From Heliocidaris erythrogramma (lineage: Eukaryota; Echinodermata; Echinoidea; Camarodonta; Echinometridae), in NCBI GenBank assembly GCA_025617745.1, contig CM046863.1:15442875-15506874 (forward strand): 64,000 nucleotides of DNA. The letters are read 5' to 3'. Of the stretch, positions 43,401 through 54,140 are shown piece by piece. How positions within the stretch are numbered: position 1 is the first letter of the stretch; every line of letters begins with the position of its first letter. The notes under the pieces were generated by a model. The model saw only the letters and a program-made list of their open reading frames with translations, was not told the DNA's origin and did no database searches. The position numbers and the translations under genes are program-made.

Positions 43401-46400
43401 TTTTTGCGCGATTTTTAAAGTGTGCTTACTCAACCATGACACGATGACGTCTTATGTTCACACATGATTGTGATGATACATTTTTGTAAAAATATCTCGA
43501 TTTCTTTTTTTCTTTCAATAAGCTGGATTGATTTTGGAATTTCAAATTCACGAGGGTTGAATCTGTTTTTTAATCGTGCTCACCCTACCATAATAAGAAA
43601 AGTGTCAGAATAGGTGTGAGGGGGTCTAGTGATGGACAAGAACCAGAAACCAAAATGCTTACTCATGCATGATTCAATGGATCTCATTTTCACAGAAAAT
43701 TTAATAAGTAAATGAACACACCTGTCAAGTTGTTTTTGCTCAAAGCCCTTTCGTTAAAAAAAGTTAAGCCATTTTTTGATTAAGGGGGAATTTTTTTTAT
43801 TGTTGTGTTTATATTCAATTGGATCCTAAGGAGACACACATTAAAGGAGAATCAATCCCTAATTACAAATTTACTTATATTGGAAGGTGTAATATATTTC
43901 TACTTATTGGCCTAAATCATTTTCTAATAAGATATCAGAAAATGGTATAAATAAAGATATTCCAACACCCGGTATCGTCTCCTACCACTGATCTCTATGT
44001 AAGAATCTGGATAGAGCATTGGCTTGTTGAGGTGAAGCCGCTAGGCCGCCATGCTACCACTCCCATTTCTATAGCTGGAGATTGGAAAGGCCAATCACGT
44101 CGAAGCTGGTTCAATGGCTGCGCAGCGTGCGCATTGTATTGGGAGTGGTTTAAATGGCCGCACTGTGGCTTCAGATGTTTGCACAGTGCGTATGGACCAA
44201 TGCTCTATCCAGATTTTTACATAGAGATCAGTGTCTCCTACTCATTTCCATGGGGGCTGCCATTTTCTTGCTGATTTGAGTTGTACATGAACCATTGAGA
44301 AATGTTCCAGTCAAGAAGATATTTTGAATCCAAGACCTAAATTGCTTTTCTTCATTACCTAAAATCCCATATGTGACGAAAAATATAAAGTGGGTGTTTA
44401 CATGTATTATAAAAATTAAATCTTAATAATGATATTTTTAAATTGTCTGGTTTTGCTTAACAAAAATCTATTTTCTTGGGTTTGCCAAACAGAGCAGAAC
44501 ATAATATATGCAGCATGCATTCTGACTTTTCAAGTCCATTATCCGAAAGCAGGTGAATGCATAGTTTGCCGCTATAGATGCTCAGGGAAGAAGCATCCAT
44601 AAATTAATTTGCTCCGTCCCATACGTCACAGTATCGAGAAAATAGATTTCTATTAAGCGAATATCGATTTTCAACAGAAATATATAAGGAAATCTTCAGT
44701 TTAAAAATAAATTGACATATCTATTCTATATTTTTAATCTCAAACGGATTTTTAATTTTGAAAAAGGCAATTGGGCATTTCGATTAAGAAAATCTTCATG
44801 TACACATAAAAAAAAAATGGCAGCCCCCATGTACTGCTAGCAGACGATACATATTGCGAGCAGATGATAAATTTTGCTCAGAAAATCTTGATTCGTATCG
44901 ATCTCGTATATTTTGACGCGAAGCCATATAGTCTAACAAGTAGGAATAAATAATACATTTCAACACTGTCGTCTTTATTTTTTGAGATTAATTCTCCTTT
45001 AATGCCGTTTATTCCGTCAAATTAGTGCCTGGTGTATTAGGGAGACAATTATTAAAGTGTCTCCCAAACGAAGATCTAATATATATATATTGGATAAATA
45101 AAAAAAGAAATACCAACATGGCGCTCAATAAGCCCCCACCCCCCCCCCCCCCCCCCCGCACAAAAAAGGTTAGTGTGTTAGGGGACGATCCAGGATTTAG
45201 TATAAATGCAGGATCGTCAACTTCTGGAAATGGTGGACCCATTTTTTGGTCTTGCCAGCTTGCCGGATCTAGCCTGATAAGACACAAAACATTCTAGGGG
45301 CCCGCCATTGTGCACGAAGCGGGCCTATAGAATGTACTCTGTCTAAATCCGGCTAGATCCGCCACTGCAGTTCCCCACCATAATTCACTTACAATCAATA
45401 AAAAAAATTCTTTCATTCTTTATGGTCAAAGTGCATACTTTTCTTCCAATTGCTCCCCTGGATCCGCCACTTTATACATAATATATATAACTTGGATATA
45501 TATATACAGTTAACAACAAAATTATTCATACCCCTTGGAAAATTCTAGTTTTTTGCATTTTTCCTAAAAATAAATGGTTAAATGAAGTTACTTGCACATC
45601 ACTTGAATACATTTAGTTATCATCTGCAAACGAATGCTGTTTCCGGTTTCACCTCATTTGCATAACAATAGAAAAGGTGAATTATCCAAACTGGGTGATG
45701 TTCAAAATTATTCATACCCTTGGTGATCTATTGACTTTGTCAATCAGTATGAATCCGATCCTTGTGATTAATGCTTGTAATTCACTTTATTTCAATACAC
45801 CGTCACAAGGCTTCCGGAGGGGTCTCTGCTGGGATATCAGGCCAGTACCTGTTCTCCAATGGCTCAATCTCCTTGAGGATGTGTCCACACATGCCTTCAC
45901 CTGACCTTCACGGAGTTCATTATATTTCGTGTCCTACAGGTGATGCAGTTATCGACTTCATGATGACAGGACTATGATATTGAAATTTTCGGTCATTTAT
46001 TCCATGCATTTTAATGAAAATTCTGGATCTACTTATGAAGCAAAGCACCATTCCTGAAGAGCCCTTCCCTTTTGCACTGCCTGTGGGAGGGTTCACCTTT
46101 ATTCATTGGCCCCATTCTTAATCAGAGTGCTCAGGAAGGCCATGTTGCTGATATTAAAGTCATTGCATGACTCTAACGTCAGGTCACCATGAATAACAGT
46201 ATGTAACCTTTGAGTACCATACACCTCCCACATTGACTGTTACTGTATATCAATCTTCATATGGTATATTCTTTGTATCTTTGGTATGAAAAGCTACAAT
46301 CCTTGCTATCAAAATGAATGCAAACCAAATTTATACCATATGCCCTCCATGTTACCAGCTGCAGTGCACAAAATGCTACCACTTTGACAGTGCACTGGAA

Positions 46401-47179
46401 CATAAAGATCAGTATTTTAAGCTTCACTAGTTAAGAGTACCCACTTGCAGGTGTCCATATCAAAAATGTGTCAATCAGTGTAACTGAATAAACTGATAAA
46501 ATTGGCACCATCCAACCTTTAGACAACTACCATGCCCTCCCTAAACATTCTTAATAATAATGGAACAAAAGTATCAGGAAATACCTTCCCTTGACAGTGC
46601 AACAGTGAATGCCTCTAGGGAAGTATCTCCAGGAAGAGTGCTTTGTTTCAACTTAGATACAGAATTGTCATTAAAATGTAAGGAATATTAACGAAAATAT
46701 CAATATCATAGTCCTATCCTCATGACGTCTAAAACTACACCACCTGCAAACACAAAATCTGCTTTAAATCCATCGAATCCCCTGAAGACCAGGTGATGGC
46801 ATGTGTGGACAACATCCTCAAGGAGATTGGGCCATTGGAGACCAGGTATTGGCCTGATATCTCAGTAGAGACCTCCAGAAGCATTGTGACAGTGTGAAGA
46901 AAGTGTTACGAGCATTAATCACAAGGACTGGATTCATACTGATTGACAAAGTCAATAGATCACCAAGGGTATGAATAATTTTGAACATCACCCAGTTTGG
47001 ATAATTCACCTTTTCTATTGTTATGCAAATGAGGTGAAACCAGAAACAGCATTCATTTGCAGATGATAACTAAATGTATTCAAGTGATGTGCAATTGAAT
47101 TCAGTTCACCATTCATTTTTAGGAAAAATGCAAAAAACTAGAATTTTCCAAGGGGTATGAATAATTTTGTTGTTAACTG

Positions 47180-47210
<31 letters not shown>

Positions 47211-50200
47211 ATATATATATATATATTATGTATAATATGATGATTATATATGTATATATATATATTACTATTTCCGATCATAGGGGGAATCCTAACAATG
47301 CGGTTTATTCCGTCACAATAAAAATTGGGCGTTACGGGGCATTACGGGGAATTTCACATACAAATGTACAAGTATGTATACGTGTACATGTTCCATTCGT
47401 ATATCACAGGTGTAGGTGCAAATGTATTTGTGTACTAATAACGCGTGTACAACCTAACGCTTTGTACACCTCTTTGTCATACTTCTATCCATATCTCCTT
47501 ACAAACACGTATGTTACGACCAGCACTAGTTGACTTGACTATTGCACGCATAATAGAGTAAAACAAAAACAAATGAATCATCTAAAAGCCAAAATTGTCT
47601 TGCATAATCATCCCTCCAACACTGGAACTTCACTAAGCGCCCCCCCCCCCCCTCCCTTCTTTTACCTTGTTTCGGTCGGATGCACCCATTTACTTACTTG
47701 TGCAGTAAACGCCCTCCACGTGACGTCCGTATTGTAACTATTATTATACAGAACATCTACACATTACACACGAAACATATATATATATATTTGCTTCGAC
47801 CTTAAAAGTCAGGTGATTTGCTCACTTTTGTAACTATTGAGTTCCATTTTCGTTATTTCACTTACTCCTGTCGAGTAACATCTCTTAAATTTCACTTATG
47901 TTGATTTATGTTGCCATTTTTATGATAATTCTGTTCTGTTGTTTTTAGTTTCGCTTTGGCGTGTAACATCTTTTCAATATCACTTACTCCTTTTGATTCA
48001 TGTTGCCAACTTTATGACAATTCTGTTCTGTTGTCTTTAGTTTTGTTAAGTTGCTTATTATTATTATTATTATTTGTTTCATTTTGTTTGATTTAGCAAA
48101 TAAACTTGAAGAAGGCCAGGAGCCGAAAGCTTGTAAATTAACCGAGTAACCTGCTTATAACGACATCCTTCTCTAAGAACTCTGGTAGTGAAGAATGACA
48201 TGTTCGTCCTTTTGGCAGTTGGGACACTTACGGCCAAGTCTGAATTCAATCCGTCTGGCCCACTTCTCCTTCACATATCCCAATTGCTTTTCCAGTTCTT
48301 CTTTGAACTAAGAGAATTAACAGATATAACAACATGCTCATATGATATTCATAACAGGAGACTGTAATCAAGCCATATTTTTTTTTTCTCTCTCTCATGT
48401 ATGTCTTAGTAAAATGAATTGGAATCCTAGTGGTCGTGTGAAAGCTTAACGGTAAATTGATCATAATCTCTAATCACATCTAGTCCAATAACATACTTAG
48501 ATTATCTCTTTGTTTTTTATAATTCTTTTGAATATTGATGATGATAATGATCATAACAATGGTAATATTAATAATAATAATAATAATAATAATAATTAAA
48601 TATGAACAAACAAATATGATAATAATGATGATAATAACTATAGGAAATAGTTTCATTACCAGCATGTTTTTTAAGGATTCTTATTACAAAATTTGCCCAC
48701 CAATTTCTGAAGTATATCAGTCAATTTGTTGAAACATTTATTACAATGAAGGCACTTCAAAAGAAAATGAACTTGTCTTTACCTCTGACACAGCTTTTGC
48801 GTCTACATGTGAAGAGCCATTGATCAGCAAGGAGAGCTGAAAATGATTCAAAATTAGTTTTGCTATGATATCGAATCATTCCGAAGTCTTTGAAAGCAGA
48901 CATATACATGTACAGTATATGAATAAGAGTCTTTTTTTAATTGCTTACAATTAGATTAATGAAAATGGAGGAAAAAAATTACTGAATTCGAACACGAAAT
49001 ATTATTTGTGAAAGCATGACTTTAGATAGATTATGAACATGAATGGGGATTTTACACCAACCGTCATTTCTTTGCCCTCTATGGCAGTAAGTACAAGCTG
49101 GTCTTTCTCGTCGATGAAAAAGATCATCTCCTCGGTTCCAAATCGTGGCAGGTGGGGGCAGCCTTTTCCCATTGTCCATTGAGCAATTCTTACAAACAGA
49201 CGATGGACAAATCCAACTGTATTATTATTTTTTTAAAAATGGGCATTACATCATGAAAATAATTCCGTATCATACATTAAAAACATGAAACAATATGCGT
49301 CATATAATTTATTTTTAAGATAATCATATGTTCAGCATTTAAAATGTTAACCTGGAAAGATAAGAGGACATTTTGGATTCGGCTGAGATAGTCCTAATCA
49401 ATAAGGAACCATTATTCTATAACTCATGCCGGATATTGATTCAGTCCTTAAAGCATAAACTTTATCACACGTCAAAACTAGTAAGGCTTTTACTAGCCAA
49501 TTATAATTCCTGTTCATGACATAAAGTAGAGTAACCGTCTGTCTACTTTGATGTTCTTTATATGACAAAAAAATACATTGTCGACAATAGATATTATTGC
49601 GGAAGTCTCTCATTTATAGTAACGAAGTCAATAATCAGACTTAACCATCAATGACTAAAAAGGGGTCAATTTCATATGAACTGAAGCTACACTGTATTCG
49701 GAATGGAAACTCGTCTAAGAATGTCCTGTTGACCCCAACATGGAAAGTTATAATCACGTATTACATTATTATTTACCTGGAACAAAACCCTGGAAGTCTA
49801 TATCAAGAATATCTCGTGCTTTCGCGATGTCATGTTTCTTGAGGGTGGCCTGGAACTCTGAAAATAGTGGGGAAAACAATCTAATTAATGGAGTAGAGTA
49901 TTGCAATGTTAAAAAAATATAAGCACCTACAAATGAGCCGTTGTAGTATGATGTGTGTGTGTGTGTGGGTGGGGGGGGGAACTACTAGGGCCCCAAAACT
50001 CAGGCTTCCCCCAGCCCAAATATCACATTTCAAGTTTCCTTTTTAAAAATTATTATTATTTTATAAGTAGTTTTTCCATCAGAGTCAAAGATAAAATACA
50101 AAAAATTACCAACAGACTACCTCCCTGCCCAAATGTGAGGTCACTGTTGGCCAAATATTTGTAATTATGTCTAAGGGAGCAAAAGGTGTATCCTGAGGCT

Positions 50201-52599
50201 GAGCAAATTTTGAATTTGCAATTATCAAAAGCAACAGTTTAGAACATATTTTAAACACTCATGCAAATTACTGAATATCAATAGTATCATTTTATTAACA
50301 TAAGCCTAACCAATGAAATTGTCCTTTCTGCATTGTTATATAACTTTTAAACAGGTGCATTTAAGGCCAGCGTAAAAGAAAACATAAGAATCCTAAAATT
50401 TGAATGCTTGGGCTGAAAATTGAAATGTATACAAGAAATAGCAATTAAAGATTTTCTGTCAAGGCTATGAAGAAAAAAATAAAAGCGATTAGTAGGGGAG
50501 AGCGGGGTGAAGTGGGACAAGAATCATAATTTGGCACTCTTTACTTTGTAACTTCTAAAATATTCATTGCAGCCTCTCCATTTTACATGGTAAATAGTAT
50601 CAATATTAGGGTACAAAACGTGGTCCTCTCGCTATTCATAGAAAACAAGCGTTATGAATAGCGGTCCTTATGAATAGTTATTAACAGTGGTCCTAATGAA
50701 TGAATAGCAAGGTAATATGTCTTTGGCTCGATATTTCGAAGGGCCGCTATTCGTACAAAACCGATTTTCATTTAGTCACGCGTTATGGATAGCGGTCCTT
50801 ATGACTTATGAATAGCGGTCTTTATGACTAGGGAGGTTACCCCTACAAAACAAGGAATCTGACAGAATACCTATATTTTTAGTTTTCATGCAAATAATCA
50901 TTTAAAATGAGGTACTTGAACGGGTAAAGTGGGACACCATGGAGGTGAGCTGGAAGAGTAATAGGGGGGAAGTGGGACAGTCGGGGAGAAATGGGACAAA
51001 AGTCTTGACAACGCTAAAATCACCCTCTTTTCTGGTAGTTGTCTAAAACAAATGTTGGGAATGTTTAAGGTAATATAACGCTTATAACTTGCTTTTAAGT
51101 CACCACTTGTAAAGTTGACTTAAAGATTCTTGCCCATTTAAAAAATATTTGATGAAATAATGAGCGTTTTTTGTAAATTTTAAACTATATTTCGACGGTT
51201 TGGGGCAAAAATTAATAGTTGCTCATAAAACTTGTAAGGAATTTACCGATATGACTCTTTACGAATTTTATGTAGACCCAAAGATATTTTTATGTAATAT
51301 GTCTATAGATTATGACTCATAAATGCTCATTTTCATTACATACCCAAAAAGTATCCGGGGTGAACTGGGACAAAAGTTCCCAGTTCACCCCGATAGTAAA
51401 ATACAACAACAAATGCCTGCAAAATATCAGTGCTGATTTTTATCGCTAAAAATAATATTGCAAATTATAGGGCAATACAAGACTTAAATGCTGTTTGCTG
51501 GGTGTTCACTACAGCCAAGTGGTATACTTTATATGCAAACTCGCAGTATATAGCTCTGGATGTATTTGTGAACATTGATAGTTAAGACCTTTCGGATTCA
51601 AAATCATTTATAATTTTTTTTTTTTGCCTCGTTAGAGGATTTATTTTACATTCAAAGTTTACAACTCAATATAACACTGATACATAAATGACACAAAACG
51701 TAACAAGATTGAAATCGACTTACATATATCAATGTTACATTTTCCAATAAACTTCAACAAATCCCATTGGAAAATCATCTTTTCTTTTTGTTTGCATTCT
51801 TTCCTTCTGCTCTTTATATTTCTATTTTTTTTTTTTAATTTCTCTTTCAAACCTACACAAATGACACATTTAAATGAACTTCAACAATTCCTTTGGTAAG
51901 TCATCGTTTTTCTTTGTTTGTATTTTTTCCTTTCTACTATATTGTATCTCTATTCTTTTTCTGATTTCTCTTTCAAACACATATTTCAGTACAAGATCTC
52001 TCCTATCTTTTCCACTTTTGTTGCGTTCCAAAATAACTTTATATACGCTCCAGAAAGCTATGGTCAGAAATAAATTAGACTGGCAATTACCTTCTATTTT
52101 CAGAAAGTGCAAGATGCTAATCTTGGTATTTTGGACATTGTATACTTCTTGCAATATATTTTCAACATGAGTGAGAAAAGGTTTATTTAGAATACATTCA
52201 GTGAAAGCATGGATAATATCTTCTTTTACTTTACACTCTGAACATAAATCTTCTCTAATTAGACCCCATTTAAAAAGATTGCTTCTTACTGGTAATAAAT
52301 TATACAATAATTTTAGGTTAAATTCCCGTAACTTATCCTCTATAATTTGCACAAGGTTACACTATTTATAAAAGGTTAATTTTTTGAGTTAGGGGTGGTA
52401 TCCCAGTTCTCCCGCGTCCCAGTTCACCCCGATCTTCTCTATTGTAAGTTTTAATGGGGTGTTAGATTTGTCTGTTTTATTGATTACCTTCGTCATACTT
52501 GATAAGGCAAGGCACAAAAAACCAACGTCCTTTGTGTCTCTTCCTAAATCTCTTCATAAGCCATCCTCTAGCGGTGCCAGGTGATCGTGACTGATATTT
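40272..52599 (-). CDS. Roco-family protein: COR - ZU5 - UPA-like (partial gene, nine exons)
   Basis: Nine minus-strand exons with GT-AG borders join with matching phases throughout: 52599-52488, 49857-49777, 49216-49062, 48836-48783, 48307-48232, 42830-42498, 41918-41674, 40689-40579, 40422-40272 (1,318 bp, 439 codons plus one base). The N-terminal third is a COR domain (WFFVPCLIKYDE, then GFVHRLFVRIAQW). In Roco proteins COR follows a Roc GTPase and mediates dimerisation. After a short acidic linker comes a ZU5 domain (GRIVVTIPPGEPKG to DHFSDWW) and then a UPA-like region. ZU5-UPA occurs in UNC5, ankyrins and PIDD1 and usually precedes a death domain. The HFS motif matches the autoproteolysis sites of PIDD1. 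The Roc part (beyond 52600) and the C-terminus (below 40272) were not found. Large introns contain a LINE end and several MITEs. Likely a cytosolic signalling scaffold; function not otherwise predictable. Confidence 0.8.
40579..40689 (-). CDS. Roco/ZU5 gene, exon 8 (UPA-like)
   Basis: 37 codons, phase 0 to 0, between tttgtataaatcag-type acceptor and GAAGAG|GTAAGA donor. Reads CKLGPNKRYFIRWRYGPVS. Confidence 0.75.
40885..40930. repeat. T-run then G-run
   Basis: About 24 T followed by about 13 G, in the intron between exons 7 and 8 of the Roco gene. Confidence 0.8.
41398..41440. repeat. (TG)n microsatellite
   Basis: Intronic TG/GTGTGC repeat ending in tgatgatgatg. Confidence 0.75.
41634..41655. 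repeat. C-run next to exon 7 donor
   Basis: About 17 C on + lie only about 20 bp beyond the exon 7 donor (G-run on the transcript strand). Confidence 0.8.
41674..41918 (-). CDS. Roco/ZU5 gene, exon 7 (ZU5 end with HFS motif, UPA start)
   Basis: Acceptor attgacatag|GT, donor AAGGAG|GTAACA, phase 1 to 0. Reads REEDLDLYIDHFSDWWIT, then RLVCTPHIPHSHSLRMDDKD. The His-Phe-Ser (41829-41821) is at the place where ZU5 domains of PIDD1 are cut by intramolecular acyl shift. Confidence 0.8.
42498..42830 (-). CDS. Roco/ZU5 gene, exon 6 (ZU5 core)
   Basis: 110 codons, phase 1 to 1. Starts with an acidic linker (EQKDDQHGEEADDTAAA), then GRIVVTIPPGEPKGEKKV, LPSGTKFDKPVKVTMPHC and KPDQAKIVLYSRKDG, which is the ZU5 beta-sandwich pattern (IPPG near the start, P..F..PV.V..PHC in the middle). 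Donor GATG|GTAAGG is clear; the acceptor at ccaag|GT was chosen for phase, and a second AG eight bases in is possible. Confidence 0.85.
42831..43840. other. Intronic, nothing recognised
   Basis: Part of the 5.4-kb intron between exons 5 and 6 of the Roco gene. No other exon found. Confidence 0.5.
43841..45002. mobile_element. TTAA MITE (TTAAAGGAGAAT ends, 1.16 kb)
   Basis: TTAAAGGAGAATCAATC at the left and the inverse of TTAAAGGAGAATTAATC at the right, TTAA at both ends. Matches the TTAAAGGRR terminal consensus of T2/Kolobok MITEs. Non-coding. Contains an hAT-type MITE. Lies in a Roco-gene intron. Confidence 0.8.
43986..44233. mobile_element. hAT-type MITE, 248 bp, 8-bp duplication
   Basis: Ends CACTGATCTCTATGTAAG and inverse (GAGATCAGTG), TIR about 38 bp through ggatagagcattgg, flanked exactly by TCTCCTAC on both sides. 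CA...TG ends with an 8-bp duplication are typical of hAT. Nested in the TTAA MITE. Confidence 0.85.
45003..45506. repeat. Repeat fragments with ggatccgcca text and C-run
   Basis: C-run of about 18 at 45139-45157; gacgatccaggattt, ctagatccgccact and ggatccgccacttt are three pieces of a common repeat. No gene. Confidence 0.5.
45507..47179. mobile_element. Foldback Tc1/mariner-type element (1,673 bp)
   Basis: Ends CAGTTAACAACAAAATTATTC and inverse, flanked by TA. The arms can be matched inward for about 600 bp (blocks such as ccacacatgcc, aggactatgatattg and gcaaagcac), diverging toward the centre, so only about 500 bp are unpaired. No transposase was recognised. Confidence 0.8.
47180..48050. 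other. Intronic, (TA)n and repeats
   Basis: (TA)n at 47182-47226 and 47250-47265, C-run at 47640-47652. Two related ctgttctgttgt.tttagtttt blocks near 47930 and 48015. No exon seen. Confidence 0.5.
48060..48140 (+). other. Penelope 3'-end-like fragment with hammerhead-like core
   Basis: (ATT)n then cttgaagaaggccaggagcc and gaaagcttgt: a degenerate CUGAAGA, GGC...GCC mini-stem, GAAA order as in the 3' ends of Penelope-like elements. It lies about 90 bp beyond the exon 5 donor. Confidence 0.35.
48232..48307 (-). CDS. Roco/ZU5 gene, exon 5 (COR end / linker helix)
   Basis: Acceptor ttctcttag|TTC, strong donor GGCC|GTAAGT, phase 0 to 1. Reads FKEELEKQLGYVKEKWARR. If the donor is skipped the frame continues KCPNCQKDEHVILHYQ to a stop, a zinc-knuckle-like CPNC that could be a retained alternative end. 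Confidence 0.7.
48535..48640. repeat. AAT/GAT microsatellite
   Basis: (AAT)n and (ATG/ATA)n runs in a Roco intron; open frames of Ile/Met only are artefacts. Confidence 0.8.
48783..48836 (-). CDS. Roco/ZU5 gene, exon 4 (COR)
   Basis: 18-codon exon, phase 0 to 0, acceptor cattttcag|CTC and donor TCAGAG|GTAAAG. Reads LSLLINGSSHVDAKAVSE. Confidence 0.7.
49062..49216 (-). CDS. Roco/ZU5 gene, exon 3 (COR)
   Basis: Acceptor aataatacag|TT, donor ATGACG|GTTGGT, phase 1 to 0. Reads GFVHRLFVRIAQWTMGKG and then FGTEEMIFFIDEKDQLVL. P.GF.HRL.VR is the signature helix of COR domains. An internal AG at 49189 would break the phase. Confidence 0.8.
49777..49857 (-). CDS. Roco/ZU5 gene, exon 2 (COR)
   Basis: Acceptor ctattttcag|AG, donor GTTCCAG|GTAAAT, phase 1 to 1. 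Reads FQATLKKHDIAKARDILD then FQGFVP. Confidence 0.75.
49955..50492. other. Intronic, (TG)n and G-run, nothing else
   Basis: (TG)n followed by a G-run at 49955-49978. No exon found. Confidence 0.5.
50624..50840 (+). repeat. tatgaatagcggtcctt repeat
   Basis: Inverted and direct copies of tatgaatagcggtccttatg with ttagtcacgcgttatg in between, as in 57225-57445 and 16081-16460. Confidence 0.75.
51612..52371 (-). pseudogene. L1/Tx1-like LINE ORF2 C-terminus and 3' end
   Basis: A 160-codon open frame (52352-51870) reads KLREFNLKLLYNLLPVRSNL, then CSECKVKEDIIHAFTEC, a zf-RVT-like C-x2-C...H...C motif found at the C-terminus of L1/Tx1-type ORF2. A T-run on + at 51610-51622 marks the poly-A 3' end on -. 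5'-truncated and inserted in the Roco intron in the sense of the gene. Confidence 0.75.
52488..52599 (-). CDS. Roco/ZU5 gene, first exon found (COR start)
   Basis: Acceptor caaataacag|AAA, donor GACGAAG|GTAATC, phase 0 to 1. Reads WLMKRFRKRHKGRWFFVP then CLIKYDE, the FVP.L. stretch typical of COR. The Roc GTPase exons that should precede it were not recognised up to 64000. Confidence 0.75.
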
Positions 52600-53784
52600 C
52601 TGTTATTTGAAAATATAGTGCCAAGATATTAATCAATGATGAAATTATAATAAACATGTATGACTAATCTCTAAAATGGTTTTTATAGTGAAGCATTGGG
52701 AATATATGACAGATCAAGTCAAATTAATGTGCAGATCAACTGCATTACACTAAAGTTCCACTTAAAAAAAATTGTTCACCTCTGAACAATAGGTCACACA
52801 TTAATTACATTAGTGACTGTGTATCCGACATAAAACTTAGTTAATAACCATTTAAAGCAATAGTGGTCAAAGTCAAGGTTTTAGTGAAAGTTCGCCATGC
52901 AGAGCAGCATATCAAGTAAAGACATCAGTTTTACCCGTTTTCTCATCATTTTGATGGTTCATGCCCAGTTGACCGAAGGACGGCGAGACCGAAGGCCGAT
53001 GATACCGATTGCCCAGGAGGCCGAAGTCCCGCGAGACCGAAAAATCTCAAATCGTAATCCATACCATAGATAAATTAAAACTTATACTTTATAGACGGAA
53101 AGGTAGCACGCGTGGATTGCCTCATTTGCATATAATCTGTAGCGTCACCATTCCGCCCATTTGGTAACATTTCATTTTCCCGAAGCCGCCGATACCCCAA
53201 AAATATCGAAAAGTATCGAGAAACACCTTATGCATTATTCATTTTTGTTTTGCATACTCCGATTTATCTAATTTTGATTGGACCGGACCTTATGAATATG
53301 AATGTTCTTCAAAAGGAATGATTTGACCTTTTGTCGTCACTACTGCTGTGAATTTGACTTCACCGCACAAAGTAAAAAAAGGTTGTGGAAAGTTTAGAGT
53401 ACATTTGTATTTATGCTTAATTTTCGAATATTCGAATATATTTATAACAATTTCTGCCATTGTGAATAATCTGCTTCAATCTATCTACATTTTGAAAGGA
53501 TTCTGCAGAGCTGTATGTCATGAAACAATGTGTAATCTACTCTCGAACTTTCAAAACAATTTTCATCGTCATGAGCTGATGTTGCAGCTAAATTTCTCTA
53601 ACCACCCTGTCACTCGTGACGGCTTACCCGGACCTTCGGGCAGGACTCGATACGTTTCGATAGATGATCTACTGAATTAGAGAGATGTCAATAGCCGACA
53701 GATTTAGTAAACCTCTAAATACATTAGATCTAACTTAGTCTGTATGTCGATGATTTGGTTATCTAAGTTAGATGTAGACGCATA
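52600..53784. other. Non-coding, upstream of the first recognised Roco exon
   Basis: Repeat-like words (ggcgagaccgaaggccgatg at 52984) also echo near 58770. The 110-codon frame at 53348 on + has no domain. No Roc GTPase motif found on -. Confidence 0.45.
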
Positions 53785-54140
53785 ATAATAGCTACATTTA
53801 TATTGCGCACGTATCCATCCCAGCGGATGCTCAATACGCCTACAAAGGAGTTATTATTACCCCGGTCATCGGATTCTGACATGCCCGCACACAATGTATG
53901 CACATTCTCCGCTCCCTGGGGAGTATTCCAGCAATGGGCAGTACAGTGACGCTCACATTGCTAAGCAAACAACATTAACTTTCGCATCCTACCGGGTACC
54001 CATTTAACACCTGGGTGGAGAGTGGCAAATGTAGATTAACGTCTTGCCAAATGACGCTAGTGCTGCGGTTAGATTCGAACCACGGACCTCGTGGTTCACA
54101 GTCCTGGGGCCTATCCACTGATCCACAACACCTCCACATT
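53785..54140 (-). mobile_element. tRNA-derived SINE, near full length
   Basis: On - it starts ggaggtgttgtggatcagtg (A-box-like), has a B-box gtggttcgaatctaaccgca, the body tttggcaagacgttaatcta and cacccaggtg, and ends gcgcaatataaatgtagctattatta. Same family as 57495-57790 and 7030-7230. Confidence 0.8.

Larger units (their letters stand above)
50493..52441. mobile_element. Possible element with ggggtgaagtgggac ends
   Basis: gagcggggtgaagtgggaca at the left and the inverse of gatcggggtgaactgggacg at the right, with an internal inverted pair at 51357-51394 (ggggtgaactgggac / gtcccagttcacccc-like). The interior has repeat units and a LINE 3' end, so it may be a composite. Boundaries uncertain. 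Confidence 0.5.

Noticed and set aside
45009..45297. Overlapping open frames around a C-run
   Set aside because: Produced by repeat fragments and a poly-C/Pro run.
49140..49189. Acceptor at 49189 for Roco exon 3
   Set aside because: It puts the exon out of phase with the exon before it, while the AG at 49217 gives perfect phase and adds a COR-like GFVHRLFVR segment.
53348..53680. 110-codon open frame on + near the Roco gene
   Set aside because: No domain, no plausible splice partners and wrong strand for the gene.
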